From Bacteroidales bacterium UBA1711 (lineage in GTDB: Bacteria; Bacteroidota; Bacteroidia; Bacteroidales; P3), in NCBI GenBank assembly GCA_002317325.1, contig DCJB01000119.1:1-38682 (forward strand): 38,682 nt of DNA, given 5' to 3'. Positions 14,732-24,838 of the stretch are shown piece after piece; within the stretch, counting starts at the first letter, position 1; the number at the start of each line of letters is the position of its first letter. The translations under genes were made by a program, and so were the position numbers. A model generated the notes under the pieces. It worked only from the letters and a program-made list of their open reading frames with translations, ran no database searches and had not been told where the DNA came from.

Positions 14732-16906
14732 TTATAGTTTGCGGTGCAAGAAGTCGGTCATCAACTGGTAGAGGTTGAGGCGGGTATTCCCTCCGTAGAT
14801 ACTATGGTTCTTGTTGGGGTAAATTCTAAATTCAAACTGTTTTCCAGCCGTCTCGAGTGCCGAGACCATGGCAGCCGCATTCTGAAAATGGACATTGTCA
14901 TCGCCTGTACCATGCACCAGCAAATAGTTACCCTGCAATAAGTTGGCAAAGTTGAGGGGGGAGTTATCGTCGTAACCACGGGGGTTGTCCTGCGGACGCT
15001 GCAAGAACCGCTCGGTGTAGATATTGTCGTAGTAGCGCCAGGTGATGACGGGCGCCACAGCGATGGCGCTTTTGAAGACATCGTTGCCCTTCAAGATGGA
15101 GAGCGTGGAGAGGTATCCGCCGAAGCTCCAGCCGAAAATTCCGATACGGTCCTCATCAATCCATTGTTTTTTGCCGAACCAGCGGGCTGCCTCAATTGCG
15201 TCTTCACATTCCATCTTGCCGAGGTTCTTGTAGGTCATCTTCTTGAAAGCGGCTCCGCGCCCCCCAGTTCCGCGGCCGTCGAAACAGGCAACCACATAGC
15301 CTTCCTGTGCCAGCAAGTGGAACCAATAGTAGTCGCTGCCGCCGTAGCTGTTAGTCACCTGCTGGTTGCCCGGTCCGCCATAGACATAGAAAAAGAGGGG
15401 ATAACGCTTGGTGGAGTCAAAATTGGGAGGTGTGATGAGATAGTAGTTGAGCTCGGTACCACGGGAGGTGGTAAGGGTGCCGAAACGCTTGTTGCCCGCA
15501 CCGTACTCCGTCATTCGTGTTTTCAAGGCTGCGTTGTCCTCAAGAGTCTTGAGCAGTTTGCCGCTGTTAGAGTGAAGGGTATAGACTGGCGGTGTGTTGG
15601 CATCGGTGAAAGTGCAGATGTAGTACTTGCTGTTGGCGCTGAAACTGGCATTGCTCCACCCTTCGGCCGGACTGAGCATTTTCTGCTTGTTTCCTTTGAA
15701 GTCGATGCTGTAGAGCGTGCGGTTGATGGGAGATGTTTGGTGGGAGAGATAATAAATAAGTCCATTCTTCTCATCCACCGAGCAGATGGAGACCACGTCG
15801 TAGTTGCCCTTAGTGATTTGGTTCACCAGTTTGCCCTCTATGTCGAAAAGGTAGATGTGGTTGTATCCGTCGCGCTCGCTGGTGAGGAGCATGTGCCGTC
15901 CGTCGGCCAAGAAACGCCAGGTGTCTGGCACTTCGACGTATGCCTCGTCCTCCTCCTCGTAGAGGGGACGGATAGTGCCGGTTTCGGCATCGGCAAGAAG
16001 AAGTTCCATGCGGTTTTGGAGGCGGTTCATACGCATCAGGGCAAGGATGTTGGCATCCTGCGTCCACTGAATGCGGGGGATATACTGGTCGTTCTCGCTG
16101 CCGACATTAAGCTTCAAAGTCTTTTGGCTTTCGAGGTCATAAATCAGCACGTCAACCACGGAGTTGTCCTCCCCTGCCTTGGGGTACTTGTAAGTGTAGT
16201 TTTCGGGGTAGAGTTCGCCCCACATCTGCATAGTGTATTGCTTCACCCGGCTCTCGTCGAAACGGTAGAAGGCAATCTTCTTGCTGTCGGGGGCCCAATA
16301 GAAACCCTGAGTAATGCCAAACTCCTCCTCATACACCCAGTCGGTAGTCCCATTGATAATCTCGTTGAACTTGCCGTCGGAGGTGACCTGCGTTTCCTTG
16401 TGGGAGGCGACGTTCATGATGTAGAGGTTGTTGTCCCTGACGAAGGCCACCATTCTGCCGTCTGGCGAGAAAGTGGTGAGCCGTTGCTTGCCATCGTGCG
16501 TGAGGCAGTCAAACGAGCCGTCGGCAACGTTATAGACGTAGTAGCTGCTCACGCCGCTGTGGCGATAGATAGGTTCAAATTCGGCGCTGAGGAGAATCTT
16601 CTGCTCATCGGAAGAAAACTCATAAGACTCAATCGGAGGCAGGGGTTTGGCCTTCTTTCGCATGGGGTCGTTGAAAGCGCAGACCGAGCCAATCTTCTCG
16701 CCTGTCTTGTAGCTGTATTTATCAATGCCGCTGCGGGTAAGAACGCAGTAATGGTCGCCATCCTTCATAGAGCGGATGGAAGAGATGCCCGAGGGGCGGA
16801 AGGTGCCTTTCGACCAAATGTCTTCGAGAGTGATTTGTTTAGTCTGAGCCGAAGCCGAGCAGAGGAGCATCGTCACGGCCGCAAAAGAGAGGATAAGCCT
16901 TTTCAT
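14732..16906 (-). CDS. dpp4: Dipeptidyl peptidase IV (S9B serine peptidase)
   Basis: This 724-residue exported peptidase removes X-Pro dipeptides from peptide N-termini. The ATG at 16906 begins a signal peptide (MKRLILSFAAVTMLLCSASA); the codon just before it is TTG and is not needed. An eight-bladed propeller-type region is followed by an alpha/beta hydrolase domain. The N-terminus-binding double Glu lies in DWVYEEEF near residue 190. The catalytic triad is Ser594 in GWSFGGY, Asp669 or 670 in HGTGDDNVH, and His701 in KNHSI. The length matches Bacteroidales DPP4. A -7 box lies 157 bases upstream. It probably acts in the periplasm on peptides from protein breakdown, in line with the other peptidases in the window. 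Confidence 0.96.
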   Translation of the reverse strand: MKRLILSFAAVTMLLCSASAQTKQITLEDIWSKGTFRPSGISSIRSMKDGDHYCVLTRSGIDKYSYKTGEKIGSVCAFNDPMRKKAKPLPPIESYEFSSDEQKILLSAEFEPIYRHSGVSSYYVYNVADGSFDCLTHDGKQRLTTFSPDGRMVAFVRDNNLYIMNVASHKETQVTSDGKFNEIINGTTDWVYEEEFGITQGFYWAPDSKKIAFYRFDESRVKQYTMQMWGELYPENYTYKYPKAGEDNSVVDVLIYDLESQKTLKLNVGSENDQYIPRIQWTQDANILALMRMNRLQNRMELLLADAETGTIRPLYEEEDEAYVEVPDTWRFLADGRHMLLTSERDGYNHIYLFDIEGKLVNQITKGNYDVVSICSVDEKNGLIYYLSHQTSPINRTLYSIDFKGNKQKMLSPAEGWSNASFSANSKYYICTFTDANTPPVYTLHSNSGKLLKTLEDNAALKTRMTEYGAGNKRFGTLTTSRGTELNYYLITPPNFDSTKRYPLFFYVYGGPGNQQVTNSYGGSDYYWFHLLAQEGYVVACFDGRGTGGRGAAFKKMTYKNLGKMECEDAIEAARWFGKKQWIDEDRIGIFGWSFGGYLSTLSILKGNDVFKSAIAVAPVITWRYYDNIYTERFLQRPQDNPRGYDDNSPLNFANLLQGNYLLVHGTGDDNVHFQNAAAMVSALETAGKQFEFRIYPNKNHSIYGGNTRLNLYQLMTDFLHRKL

Positions 16907-17062
16907 CAATATAGTCAGTTATTTGTTAACCTGTTACCATCTACACAACGGGACAGCGGGGAGGAGTCCGTTTTCCGCCACCTGTAGCGAGAACACTAAT
17001 CGACTGATTCTATCTTGGTTTATTGAAAACAAATACAAAATATCGCAGTCTAATTCTGTCTG

Positions 17063-17070
17063 CAAAATTA
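17063..17070 (-). promoter_or_regulatory. Likely promoter -7 box for dipeptidyl peptidase IV
   Basis: The minus strand reads TAATTTTG, matching TAnnTTTG. It would give a leader of about 150 bases before the ATG at 16906. No TTTG at the 19-base spacing is seen, so this is less certain than the other promoters. The rest of the gap up to the pckA terminator at 17259 holds no other feature that I can see. Confidence 0.45.
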
Positions 17071-17258
17071 CGAATATTTTTGGGACTATCCACATAAATA
17101 ATCACATTTGGAAGAAAACCTCGGTCTGCGTCCAATCCTCTGCACAATGAAATGCCTTGCGGACTGTGTCGCCACGAATGCCCCCCTCGGTGGGACACGC
17201 CCGCAAGTGGGACAGTACGGCACAGGAAAGTACCGCATGATGCGGGAAGCGACATTGG

Positions 17259-17298
17259 AAAAGAAACTGCCCGGACACCCAAAGGGCTGTCCGGGCAG
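17259..17298 (-). terminator. Rho-independent terminator after pckA
   Basis: A perfect 11-base stem, CTGCCCGGACA (17267-17277) and TGTCCGGGCAG (17288-17298), has a 10-base loop that can pair CCC with GGG. Read on the minus strand it is followed by TTTCTTTT (17266-17259). It begins 40 bases after the pckA stop. It is the only clear terminator seen between the nqrA promoter and the dpp4 gene. Confidence 0.9.
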
Positions 17299-17337
17299 CG
17301 GTGTTGGCCGAATAGAAGCCATCCAGCAGAAGAAACC

Positions 17338-18951
17338 TTACAGCTTAGGGCCTGCGGAAACAAGTGCCTTGCCGGCTTCGTTGTAAGTGAACTTGTCGAA
17401 ATTCTTGATGAAGCGGCCGGAGAGGTCTTTGGCCTTCTTCTCCCACTCGCAGGGGCAGCCGTAGGTGTCGCGGGGGTCGAGAATCTTCGGGTCAACACCG
17501 GGGAGGGCTGTAGGCACCTCGAAGTCGAAATAAGGAATCTTCTTGGTGGGAGCCTTCTCGATAGAGCCGTCGAGAATAGCATCGATAATACCACGAGTGT
17601 CCTTGATGCTGATACGCTTGCCGGTGCCGTTCCAGCCAGTATTGACCAAGTAGGCCTTCGCGCCGCTCTTCTCCATACGCTTCACCAGCTCCTCGGCGTA
17701 CTTGGTGGGGTGCAGCTCGAGGAAAGCCTGGCCGAAGCAGGCGCTAAAAGTGGGCGTAGGCTCGGTGATACCGCGCTCGGTGCCGGCGAGTTTGGCGGTG
17801 AAACCGCTGAGGAAATAGTATTTGCACTGTTCAGGTGTGAGAATGCTCACGGGGGGCAACACGCCGAAGGCGTCAGCACTCAGGAAGATGACATTCTCGG
17901 CAGCTGGTGCTGCGGAGACAGGACGAACAATCTTTTCGATGTGCTGGATGGGGTAACTCACGCGGGTGTTTTCGGTGACGCTTTTGTCTGCGAAATCAAT
18001 CTTGCCTTCGGGGTCAACGGTGACATTCTCGAGCAGGGCATTGCGGCGGATGGCGTTATAGATGTCGGGTTCGCTTTCCTTGTCGAGGTTGATAACCTTA
18101 GCATAGCAGCCGCCCTCGAAATTGAAGACGCCCTCATCGTCCCAACCGTGTTCGTCGTCGCCAATCAGCAGACGCTTGGGGTCGGTGCTGAGGGTGGTCT
18201 TGCCGGTGCCGCTCAAGCCAAAGAAGATGGCGGTGTGCTTGCCCTCCATGTCGGTGTTGGCGGAGCAGTGCATAGCGGCGATGCCTTGGAGCGGGAGGTA
18301 ATAGTTCATCATGCTGAACATACCCTTCTTCATTTCGCCGCCATACCAAGTGTTGAGAATCACCTGTTCGCGGGAAGAGATGTTGAAAGCCACACAGGTC
18401 TCGCTGTGAAGTCCGAGTTCCTCGTAGTTCTCCACCTTGGCCTTAGAAGCGGTATAGACGGTGAAATTGGGGGTGAAAGATTTCAGTTCTTCCTTGGTCG
18501 GGACGATAAACATATTCTTCACGAAGTGGGCCTGCCATGCCACCTCCATGATGAAGCGGACACTCATGCGGGTGTTCTTGTTGGCACCGCAGAAGGCATC
18601 GACGACGATGAGGTTTTTATTACAGAGCTGGTTTTTGGCGAGATTCTTCACCACGCCCCAGGTCTTTTCGTCCATGGGGTGGTTGTCGTTCTTATACTCG
18701 TCGGAAGTCCACCACACGGTGTTCTTGGAGTTCTCGTCCATGACGATGTATTTGTCCTTAGGAGAGCGGCCGGTGTAAATACCGGTCATCACGTTGATGG
18801 CATCGAGTTCGGTAAGCCTGCCTTTGTCGAAGCCGGTGAGGGAAGCATCATTCTCCATATTGAAGAGCTCTTCATAGGAGGGGTTGTAGCACAGACTCTT
18901 GACACCGGTGATACCGAGAGCCTCAAGGTCTTTCAAAAGTTTCTCTTTCAT
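17338..18951 (-). CDS. pckA: Phosphoenolpyruvate carboxykinase (ATP)
   Basis: This 537-residue enzyme is the full length of ATP-dependent PEPCK. The kinase loop [14 protein letters not shown] lies near residue 240, with LIGDDEHGW just after it. [15 protein letters not shown] near 380 and [15 protein letters not shown] near 445 are the other signature segments. In succinate-producing anaerobes the enzyme works towards carboxylation, PEP + CO2 + ADP to oxaloacetate + ATP, which feeds malate and fumarate. It lies 151 bases after frdB on the same strand. I see no -7 box or terminator in that gap, so it may be transcribed with the nqr-frd genes. A strong terminator follows it. Confidence 0.98.
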   Translation of the reverse strand: MKEKLLKDLEALGITGVKSLCYNPSYEELFNMENDASLTGFDKGRLTELDAINVMTGIYTGRSPKDKYIVMDENSKNTVWWTSDEYKNDNHPMDEKTWGVVKNLAKNQLCNKNLIVVDAFCGANKNTRMSVRFIMEVAWQAHFVKNMFIVPTKEELKSFTPNFTVYTASKAKVENYEELGLHSETCVAFNISSREQVILNTWYGGEMKKGMFSMMNYYLPLQGIAAMHCSANTDMEGKHTAIFFGLSGTGKTTLSTDPKRLLIGDDEHGWDDEGVFNFEGGCYAKVINLDKESEPDIYNAIRRNALLENVTVDPEGKIDFADKSVTENTRVSYPIQHIEKIVRPVSAAPAAENVIFLSADAFGVLPPVSILTPEQCKYYFLSGFTAKLAGTERGITEPTPTFSACFGQAFLELHPTKYAEELVKRMEKSGAKAYLVNTGWNGTGKRISIKDTRGIIDAILDGSIEKAPTKKIPYFDFEVPTALPGVDPKILDPRDTYGCPCEWEKKAKDLSGRFIKNFDKFTYNEAGKALVSAGPKL

Positions 18952-19102
18952 TTATTTTGTAGATAATAGTATGTCTTTCTGTGTAATAATGAGGGGAAAA
19001 GGATTGGGAAGACCGCCGAGGAAAGACAAAAGGGTCATGCACGCAAAGGACAGACACTTCCCACTCCAATTCAACAGATATGCGACAATTCGGGCAAGGG
19101 GT

Positions 19103-19861
19103 TTATTTCTTGCGGTCACGGCCGAAGGCAGCGCCGAGCCACTGGCGGTTCAATCGGGAGATATTCTGACGCTTAATCTGCTTGGGGCATTCGGCCTCGC
19201 AGGCGTAGGTGTTGGTGCAGCCGCCAAAACCGAGTTCGTCCATGCGGCAGACCATCTTCTTGACGCGGTCGGCAGCCTCGACCTGACCCTGCGGGAGCAG
19301 TGCGAGGTGGCTCACCTTGGCGCTGACAAAGAGCATGGCGCTGGCGTTCTTGCAGGCAGCCACACAGGCGCCGCAGCCGATGCACTCGGCAGCATCCATG
19401 GCCTGGTCGGCCTTGTGCTTGGGGATGAGGATGGCGTTGGCGTCGGGCACGCCGCCGGTGGTGGTGCTGATATAACCGCCGGCCTGGATAATCTTATCGA
19501 AAGCGGTGCGGTCCACCACGAGGTCGCGGATGACAGGGAAGGGTTTTGCCCTCCAAGGCTCAATCCAGATGTCGTCGCCGTCGTTGAACTTGCGCATGTG
19601 GAGCTGGCAGGTGGTCACTCCGTCATCGTTGCCGTGGGGGCGGCCGTTGATGTAGAGTCCGCACATACCGCAGATACCTTCGCGGCAGTCGTTGTCGAAG
19701 CAGACAGGATGGGCGATATTGTCGTTCACCAACTGCTCATTCAAGATGTCGAGCATCTCAAGGAAAGAGCATTCGTCGGAGATATTATCAACATGATAGG
19801 TCTCGAAATGCCCTTTGGCGCGGGCATTCTCTTGACGCCAAATATGCAATGTGAATTTCAT
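19103..19861 (-). CDS. frdB: Fumarate reductase iron-sulfur subunit
   Basis: This 252-residue subunit carries electrons between the cytochrome b subunit and the flavoprotein. The [2Fe-2S] ligands are in [17 protein letters not shown] (about residues 58-75) with a fourth Cys in TTCQLH. The [4Fe-4S] and [3Fe-4S] sites are in [13 protein letters not shown] and in [15 protein letters not shown]. Fumarate reductase and succinate dehydrogenase cannot be told apart by sequence; the fermentative setting, with NQR and PckA, favours fumarate reduction. Gene order on this strand is frdC, frdA, frdB, with 86 bases between frdA and frdB. Confidence 0.96.
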   Translation of the reverse strand: MKFTLHIWRQENARAKGHFETYHVDNISDECSFLEMLDILNEQLVNDNIAHPVCFDNDCREGICGMCGLYINGRPHGNDDGVTTCQLHMRKFNDGDDIWIEPWRAKPFPVIRDLVVDRTAFDKIIQAGGYISTTTGGVPDANAILIPKHKADQAMDAAECIGCGACVAACKNASAMLFVSAKVSHLALLPQGQVEAADRVKKMVCRMDELGFGGCTNTYACEAECPKQIKRQNISRLNRQWLGAAFGRDRKK

Positions 19862-19947
19862 CTTGTTAAGTTGATTAGGAGTGCGTCATGGGTCGGGCGT
19901 GGGCGGGAGGCTTTGGCGGGCGAATGACGCGCTCGGTTGAAATATTC

Positions 19948-21894
19948 TTACTTATAGTTGCGCTTTACAATCTTGATGTGCTCATAGTTGAGAGGCTCTT
20001 TCTCCATGACCTCGGGTTTGCCGTGGCCCTGATACTCCCAAGCGGCTACATACATGAAGTTTTCGTCGTCGCGGAGGGTCTCGCCGTCGTCGGTCTGGTG
20101 CTCGGTGCGGAAGTGTCCGCCGCAAGACTCCTCGCGGTGGCGGGCGTCGGCAATGATGAGGTGGGCAAGTTCAAAGTAGTCCTCGAGGCGGTAGCCCTTT
20201 TCGAGGTCGGGGTTGAACTCGTTGTCGCTGCCGGGGATGTTGACCTCCTGCCAGAACTTGTTCTCCAAGTCGGAGACCAGTTCTTCGGCCTTGGTGAGGC
20301 TTTCGATGTTGCGCGCCATGCCGCAGTACTCCCACATCACGCGTCCGAGGGCCTTGTGGAAATAGTCAACCGAATGCTTCTCAGCGGCGTTCTTCTTGAC
20401 GTCGAGCAGACGGGCGAGACGCTGGCGGACGGCCTCTTCGGCTGCTGCAAACTCGGGAGTCTGGTCCGAAATCTTGCCGACATAGATTTGGTCGGAGAGG
20501 TAGTTCTGCATAGTGTAGGGCAACACGAAATAGCCGTCGGCGAGACCCTGCATCAGGGCCGAAGCGCCGAGGCGGTTGGCGCCATGGTCGGAGAAGTTGG
20601 CCTCGCCGGCTGCGAACAGACCGGGGATAGTGGTCTGCAACTCATAGTCGACCCACAGGCCGCCCATCGAATAGTGGATGGCGGGATAAATCATCATCGG
20701 GGTCTCGTAGGGGTTGGAGTCGGTGATTTTCTGATACATCTGGAAGAGGTTGCCATAGCGGGCCTTGACGACATCTATGCCGAGGCGTTTGATGGCGTCG
20801 GAGAAGTCGAGAAACACGGCCAGTCCGGTGCCCACGCCATAGCCGGCATCGCAGCGTTCCTTAGCGGCGCGGGAAGCCACGTCGCGGGGGACGAGGTTGC
20901 CGAAAGCGGGATAGCGGCGTTCGAGATAGTAGTCTCGGTCTTCCTCGGGGATGTCGGTGGGTTTGAGCTTTTTGGCGCGGATGGCTTCGGCATCCTCCTT
21001 TTTCTTAGGCACCCAGATACGGCCGTCGTTGCGGAGGCTCTCGCTCATGAGGGTGAGCTTAGACTGATAGTCGCCGTGGACGGGGATGCAGGTAGGGTGA
21101 ATCTGGACGTAGCAGGGGTTGGCGAAGGCGGCGCCATGGCGATGGCAAATCCAGGCGGCGCTGCCGTTGCTGTTCATGGCGTTGGTGGAGAGGTAATAGA
21201 TGTTGCCGTAGCCGCCAGTGGCCATCACCACGGCGTGGGCAGCGTAGCGTTCGAGGTCGCCCGTCACCAAGTTGCGGACGATGATGCCGCGTGCGCGACC
21301 TTCTACCACCACGAGATCCATCATTTCGCAGCGCTCGTGGAGTTTCACGCTGCCGCGTTCAATTTCGCGGCTGAGCGCGCTGTAGGCGCCGATGAGGAGC
21401 TGCTGGCCGGTTTGGCCGCGGGCGTAGAAAGTTCGGCTCACCTGAGCGCCGCCGAAAGAGCGGTTGTCGAGCAGTCCGCCGTAGTCGCGTGCAAAAGGCA
21501 CACCCTGCGCCACGCACTGGTCGATGATAGAGCCCGAGACCTCGGCGAGACGATAGACGTTGGCTTCGCGGGCGCGGTAGTCGCCGCCCTTAATGGTGTC
21601 GCGGAAGAGGCGTTCCACGCTGTCGCCGTCGTTCTGATAGTTCTTGGCCGCATTGATGCCGCCCTGGGCTGCGATAGAGTGGGCACGGCGGGGCGAATCC
21701 TGAATGCAAAAAATATCGACATTGAATCCGAGAGCGCCCAGCGAGGCGGCAGCCGAGGCGCCGGCGAGGCCGGTGCCGACAACGATGATGTTGAGTTTGC
21801 GCTTGTTGGCGGGATTGACCAGCTTTTGAGCGGCTTTATAATTGGTCCATTTTTCGGAGAGAGGACCTTCGGGTATTTTGGAATCGAGTTTCAT
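19948..21894 (-). CDS. frdA: Fumarate reductase flavoprotein subunit
   Basis: This 648-residue catalytic subunit reduces fumarate to succinate at the cytoplasmic face of the membrane. The FAD fold begins with [14 protein letters not shown] near residue 35, and [15 protein letters not shown] carries the His expected to hold FAD covalently. Substrate-site segments present are IHPTCIP, the catalytic Arg stretch [12 protein letters not shown], and [31 protein letters not shown] is the conserved C-terminal FAD-contact region. The length and long C-terminal helical part fit the epsilon-proteobacterial/Bacteroidota (type B) form. It lies 30 bases after frdC. Confidence 0.97.
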   Translation of the reverse strand: MKLDSKIPEGPLSEKWTNYKAAQKLVNPANKRKLNIIVVGTGLAGASAAASLGALGFNVDIFCIQDSPRRAHSIAAQGGINAAKNYQNDGDSVERLFRDTIKGGDYRAREANVYRLAEVSGSIIDQCVAQGVPFARDYGGLLDNRSFGGAQVSRTFYARGQTGQQLLIGAYSALSREIERGSVKLHERCEMMDLVVVEGRARGIIVRNLVTGDLERYAAHAVVMATGGYGNIYYLSTNAMNSNGSAAWICHRHGAAFANPCYVQIHPTCIPVHGDYQSKLTLMSESLRNDGRIWVPKKKEDAEAIRAKKLKPTDIPEEDRDYYLERRYPAFGNLVPRDVASRAAKERCDAGYGVGTGLAVFLDFSDAIKRLGIDVVKARYGNLFQMYQKITDSNPYETPMMIYPAIHYSMGGLWVDYELQTTIPGLFAAGEANFSDHGANRLGASALMQGLADGYFVLPYTMQNYLSDQIYVGKISDQTPEFAAAEEAVRQRLARLLDVKKNAAEKHSVDYFHKALGRVMWEYCGMARNIESLTKAEELVSDLENKFWQEVNIPGSDNEFNPDLEKGYRLEDYFELAHLIIADARHREESCGGHFRTEHQTDDGETLRDDENFMYVAAWEYQGHGKPEVMEKEPLNYEHIKIVKRNYK

Positions 21895-21924
21895 ACTTCT
21901 AATCAGTTAGATGTTCAACAATGG

Positions 21925-22884
21925 TTAGAGACCGAAGAAGACTAAGAGAACCACAGCGGCGAAGCAGAGGCAGACAAACCAAGCGTAGATGCTGGCCAGG
22001 ACCTCGATGGCGGGGCCGTACTTGTAGTTGTAGAGGCCGAGGGTCTGGAACAGGGCGGCAAAGGCATGGCGCATATGGAACCACACGATGACGAAGAAGA
22101 TGAGGTAGAGAATCGCCATGATGGGGTTGTGGAACTTCTCGCGGGTCATGTTGTAGAAATCGGGTTCCAACTCGAAACCGGCCTGCTTTAGCTGTTCGTT
22201 GGTTTCGGAATTGATGCCCTTAATCCACTTGTGGTCTTCGGAGAACATACCCTCCTGTTCGGCCTGCGCGACGAGGTTGGCTGCGGGGAGTGAGGCGCGG
22301 AGTTTGTCGAGCTGGGCTTTGATTTCGGCCTGCTGCTCGGCGGGAATCTGCTCGGCGTACATCTCCAGCTGCTGCTCGTTGGCTTCGATGAAGGCTTCGG
22401 GAGTCATGCCGTACTGGGCGGCAGCCTGCTGCATGGCGTTCACCTCGTCGGACATCAGTTCCTGAGTCTCGACCATGTACTTGCCATCCACAAAGCCGAG
22501 TTTGACGAAGTAGAAGTCGCAGAAGTGGACGATAAGAAGGGCGAGGATGAGGACGCCGGTCCACACCTGGAGCTTAGAGCCCTGGTGTGTCTTGGTCCTG
22601 CTGGCCTGATGGTAGCCCACGGGGCGGGCCAACTTGTTGGTGACCCAAAGCCAGAGAGTGAGGAGGATGTGGAGGAGGAAGGCGCCGAGAAGGACCACCT
22701 CAAAGACCTTCACGATGAGGTTGGTGCCCATAAAGTGGCAGAAAGCGCTGTACCAAGCACCGTCGTCATGCCTGAGGATGCAGAGGTTGGCGCAGGCGTG
22801 GAAGAGCAGGAAAATCACCAGGAAAGCACCAAGAAGTGCCACGAAGATTTTCTTGGTAATGGAATGGATTTTTGGTAAATTCAT
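21925..22884 (-). CDS. frdC: Fumarate reductase cytochrome b subunit with a large extra loop
   Basis: This 319-residue membrane subunit is of the type-B two-haem, five-helix kind. Likely haem ligands are His29 (LFHACANL), His72 (LLHILL), His120 (LIVHFCDF) and His270 or His273 (WFHMRHAF). Members I know from Bacteroidota and Bacillus are about 200-235 residues; here about 100 extra residues (roughly 140-242) sit between the third and fourth helices. The extra segment is Gln/Glu/Ala-rich and looks helical. The basic loop between helices two and three (KLARPVGYHQASRTK) should be cytoplasmic, so the insert should be periplasmic. The gene starts only 28 bases after the nqrF stop, which suggests co-transcription with nqr. 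Confidence 0.93.
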   Translation of the reverse strand: MNLPKIHSITKKIFVALLGAFLVIFLLFHACANLCILRHDDGAWYSAFCHFMGTNLIVKVFEVVLLGAFLLHILLTLWLWVTNKLARPVGYHQASRTKTHQGSKLQVWTGVLILALLIVHFCDFYFVKLGFVDGKYMVETQELMSDEVNAMQQAAAQYGMTPEAFIEANEQQLEMYAEQIPAEQQAEIKAQLDKLRASLPAANLVAQAEQEGMFSEDHKWIKGINSETNEQLKQAGFELEPDFYNMTREKFHNPIMAILYLIFFVIVWFHMRHAFAALFQTLGLYNYKYGPAIEVLASIYAWFVCLCFAAVVLLVFFGL

Positions 22885-22912
22885 GTCTATTAATAATTGA
22901 TTAAGTTATTGA

Positions 22913-24205
22913 TTACTTTTTTGGTGCTCCACCGCCGAAATCGTCGTAGAGAATATTCTCTGGGGCGACGCCGAGGTTGTCGAGCATATTGACCACAGCG
23001 GCGCTCATGGGGCCGGGGCCGCACATATAGTACTCGATGTCTTCGGGGGCTGGGTGGTCCTTGAGGTAGGTGTCGAGCATGACGTTGTGCACGAAGCCGG
23101 CGGTATAGGGCACACCGGCAGCGTCGGCGGCCGGGTCGGGGCGGTCGAGGGCGAGGTGGAAGTGGAAGTTGGGGTAGTCCTTCTCAATCTGGTGGAAATC
23201 GTTGAGATAGAACACCTCGTTGAGCGCGCGGGCGCCATAGAAGTAGTGCATCGGCCGGTCGGTGGTGTGGAGCGTGCGTGCCATGTGCATAATCTGCGCG
23301 CGGAGGGGAGCCATACCGGCGCCGCCGCCCACCCAAATCATTTCGGGTTTGTTGGGCATATCGGCGGGGTGTTCCTTGATATGGAACTCGCCGTAGGGGC
23401 CTGACATGATGACCTTGTCGCCGGGTTTGAGGGAGAAGATGTAGGACGAGGCGATGCCGGGGTTGACGTTCATGAAGCCCGAGCGGTCGGGGGTGAACGG
23501 CGGGGTGGCAATGCGCACGGTGAGCATAAACACGTCGCCTTCGGCGGGGTAGTTGGCCATAGAATAGGCGCGGATGGTGGGTTCGGTGTTCACGCAGCGG
23601 AGGTCGAACATCTTGAATTTCTCCCAAGCGGGCAGATATTCGCTGCCGATAAGTTCCTTGTCGAAGTCGGCATAGCTGAGGTTGAAGGCCGGAATCTTAA
23701 TCTGCGCGTAAGAGCCGGGAGCGAAGTCCATGTGCTCGCCCTTGGGCAGCTGTACCTTGAACTCCTTGATAAAGGTGGCGACATTGCGGTTGGAGACCAC
23801 GGTGCACTCGTACTCCTTGATGCTGAGGATAGACTGCGGTACGGCGATTTTGAGGTCTTCCTTCACCTTGACTTGGCAGCCGAGGCGCCAGTGGTCCTGA
23901 ATCTGTTTGCGGGTGAAGAAGCCGACCTCGGTGGGGAGGATGGAGCCGCCGCCCTCGAGGACGCGGCACTTGCACTGGCCGCAGGAGCCCTTGCCGCCGC
24001 AGGCCGAGGGGAGGTAAATCTTCTGCTCGGCGAGGGTGGAGATGAGCGAATTGCCTGTGGGGACAGTCAGTTTCTTATCGTCGTTGATGGTGATGGTCAC
24101 GTTGCCCGTCGGCACCAGCTTGGCGCGGAGCACCAGCAGCAGGGCCACCAGCAGGAGGATGACCACAAGGAAGACGATTAAAGCAGTGATTATAGTCTGA
24201 GACAT
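22913..24205 (-). CDS. nqrF: Na+-translocating NADH:quinone oxidoreductase subunit F
   Basis: This 430-residue subunit is the NADH entry point of NQR. An N-terminal membrane anchor (residues 5-27) precedes a [2Fe-2S] ferredoxin domain with CGGKGSCGQC and a fourth Cys in WRLGC. The FAD motif is RAYSMANYP; the NADH site has GGGAGMAPLR and the C-terminal MCGPGPM with ILYDDFGG. The gene is last in nqrABCDEF and is followed after 28 bases by frdC, an unusual direct link to the terminal reductase. Confidence 0.97.
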   Translation of the reverse strand: MSQTIITALIVFLVVILLLVALLLVLRAKLVPTGNVTITINDDKKLTVPTGNSLISTLAEQKIYLPSACGGKGSCGQCKCRVLEGGGSILPTEVGFFTRKQIQDHWRLGCQVKVKEDLKIAVPQSILSIKEYECTVVSNRNVATFIKEFKVQLPKGEHMDFAPGSYAQIKIPAFNLSYADFDKELIGSEYLPAWEKFKMFDLRCVNTEPTIRAYSMANYPAEGDVFMLTVRIATPPFTPDRSGFMNVNPGIASSYIFSLKPGDKVIMSGPYGEFHIKEHPADMPNKPEMIWVGGGAGMAPLRAQIMHMARTLHTTDRPMHYFYGARALNEVFYLNDFHQIEKDYPNFHFHLALDRPDPAADAAGVPYTAGFVHNVMLDTYLKDHPAPEDIEYYMCGPGPMSAAVVNMLDNLGVAPENILYDDFGGGAPKK

Positions 24206-24217
24206 TTCGTAACGATA

Positions 24218-24832
24218 TTAAAGTTTGATACCCATAAACGACATGAAAGCCATGCCCATGAGGCCGGTGATGATGAAGGTGATGCCCACTCCCTTGAGTG
24301 CGGGGGGGATATGAGAGTAGCGCAGTTTTTCGCGGATGGCGGCGATGCCCACGATGGCGAGGAGCCAGCCGATGCCGCTGCCGAGGGCGAAGCAGGAGAC
24401 CTCGCCGATGTTGCTGTAGCCGCGTTGCTGCATGAACAGCGAGCCGCCCATCACGGCGCAGTTGACTGCGATGAGTGGCAAGAAGATGCCGAGAGAATTG
24501 TAGAGCGAGGGGCTGAACTTCTCCACCACCATTTCCACAATCTGCACGATGGCAGCGATGACGGCGATGAACATGATGAGCGAGAGGAAAGAGAGGTCGA
24601 TGTTGGCGAACTTCTCACCCAGCCAAGCCAAGGCACCGGGTTCGAGGACATATTTGTTGAGCAGATAGTTGACCGGCACGGTGATGAGGAGCACGAAAGT
24701 GACGGCAATGCCGAGGCCGGCGGAGGTCTTGACGGTCTTGGACACGGCAAGGTAGGAACACATGCCGAGGAAGAAGGCGAAAATCATATTGTCGATGAAA
24801 ATCGACTTGACAAAGATGTTGATGTATTCCAT
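24218..24832 (-). CDS. nqrE: Na+-translocating NADH:quinone oxidoreductase subunit E
   Basis: This 204-residue, six-helix membrane subunit is paired with NqrD as an inverted-topology relative. The conserved Cys residues that hold an iron centre between NqrD and NqrE are present in [15 protein letters not shown] (about residue 25) and NCAVMGG (about 119). The start is an ATG. The stop is 12 bases before nqrF, and the gene begins 6 bases after nqrD. Confidence 0.97.
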   Translation of the reverse strand: MEYINIFVKSIFIDNMIFAFFLGMCSYLAVSKTVKTSAGLGIAVTFVLLITVPVNYLLNKYVLEPGALAWLGEKFANIDLSFLSLIMFIAVIAAIVQIVEMVVEKFSPSLYNSLGIFLPLIAVNCAVMGGSLFMQQRGYSNIGEVSCFALGSGIGWLLAIVGIAAIREKLRYSHIPPALKGVGITFIITGLMGMAFMSFMGIKL

Positions 24833-24838
24833 AGCAGA

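Noticed and set aside
15164..18966. Plus-strand open frames of about 600 codons opposite dpp4 and opposite pckA
   Set aside because: Both are antisense shadows of genes with full catalytic motifs, and neither has a promoter or recognisable domain.
19888..21945. Very long plus-strand open frame (about 685 codons) opposite frdA
   Set aside because: It is the mirror of a strongly recognised flavoprotein gene in GC-rich DNA; its product is a low-complexity Val/Gly/Glu/Ala/Asp-rich string without motifs.
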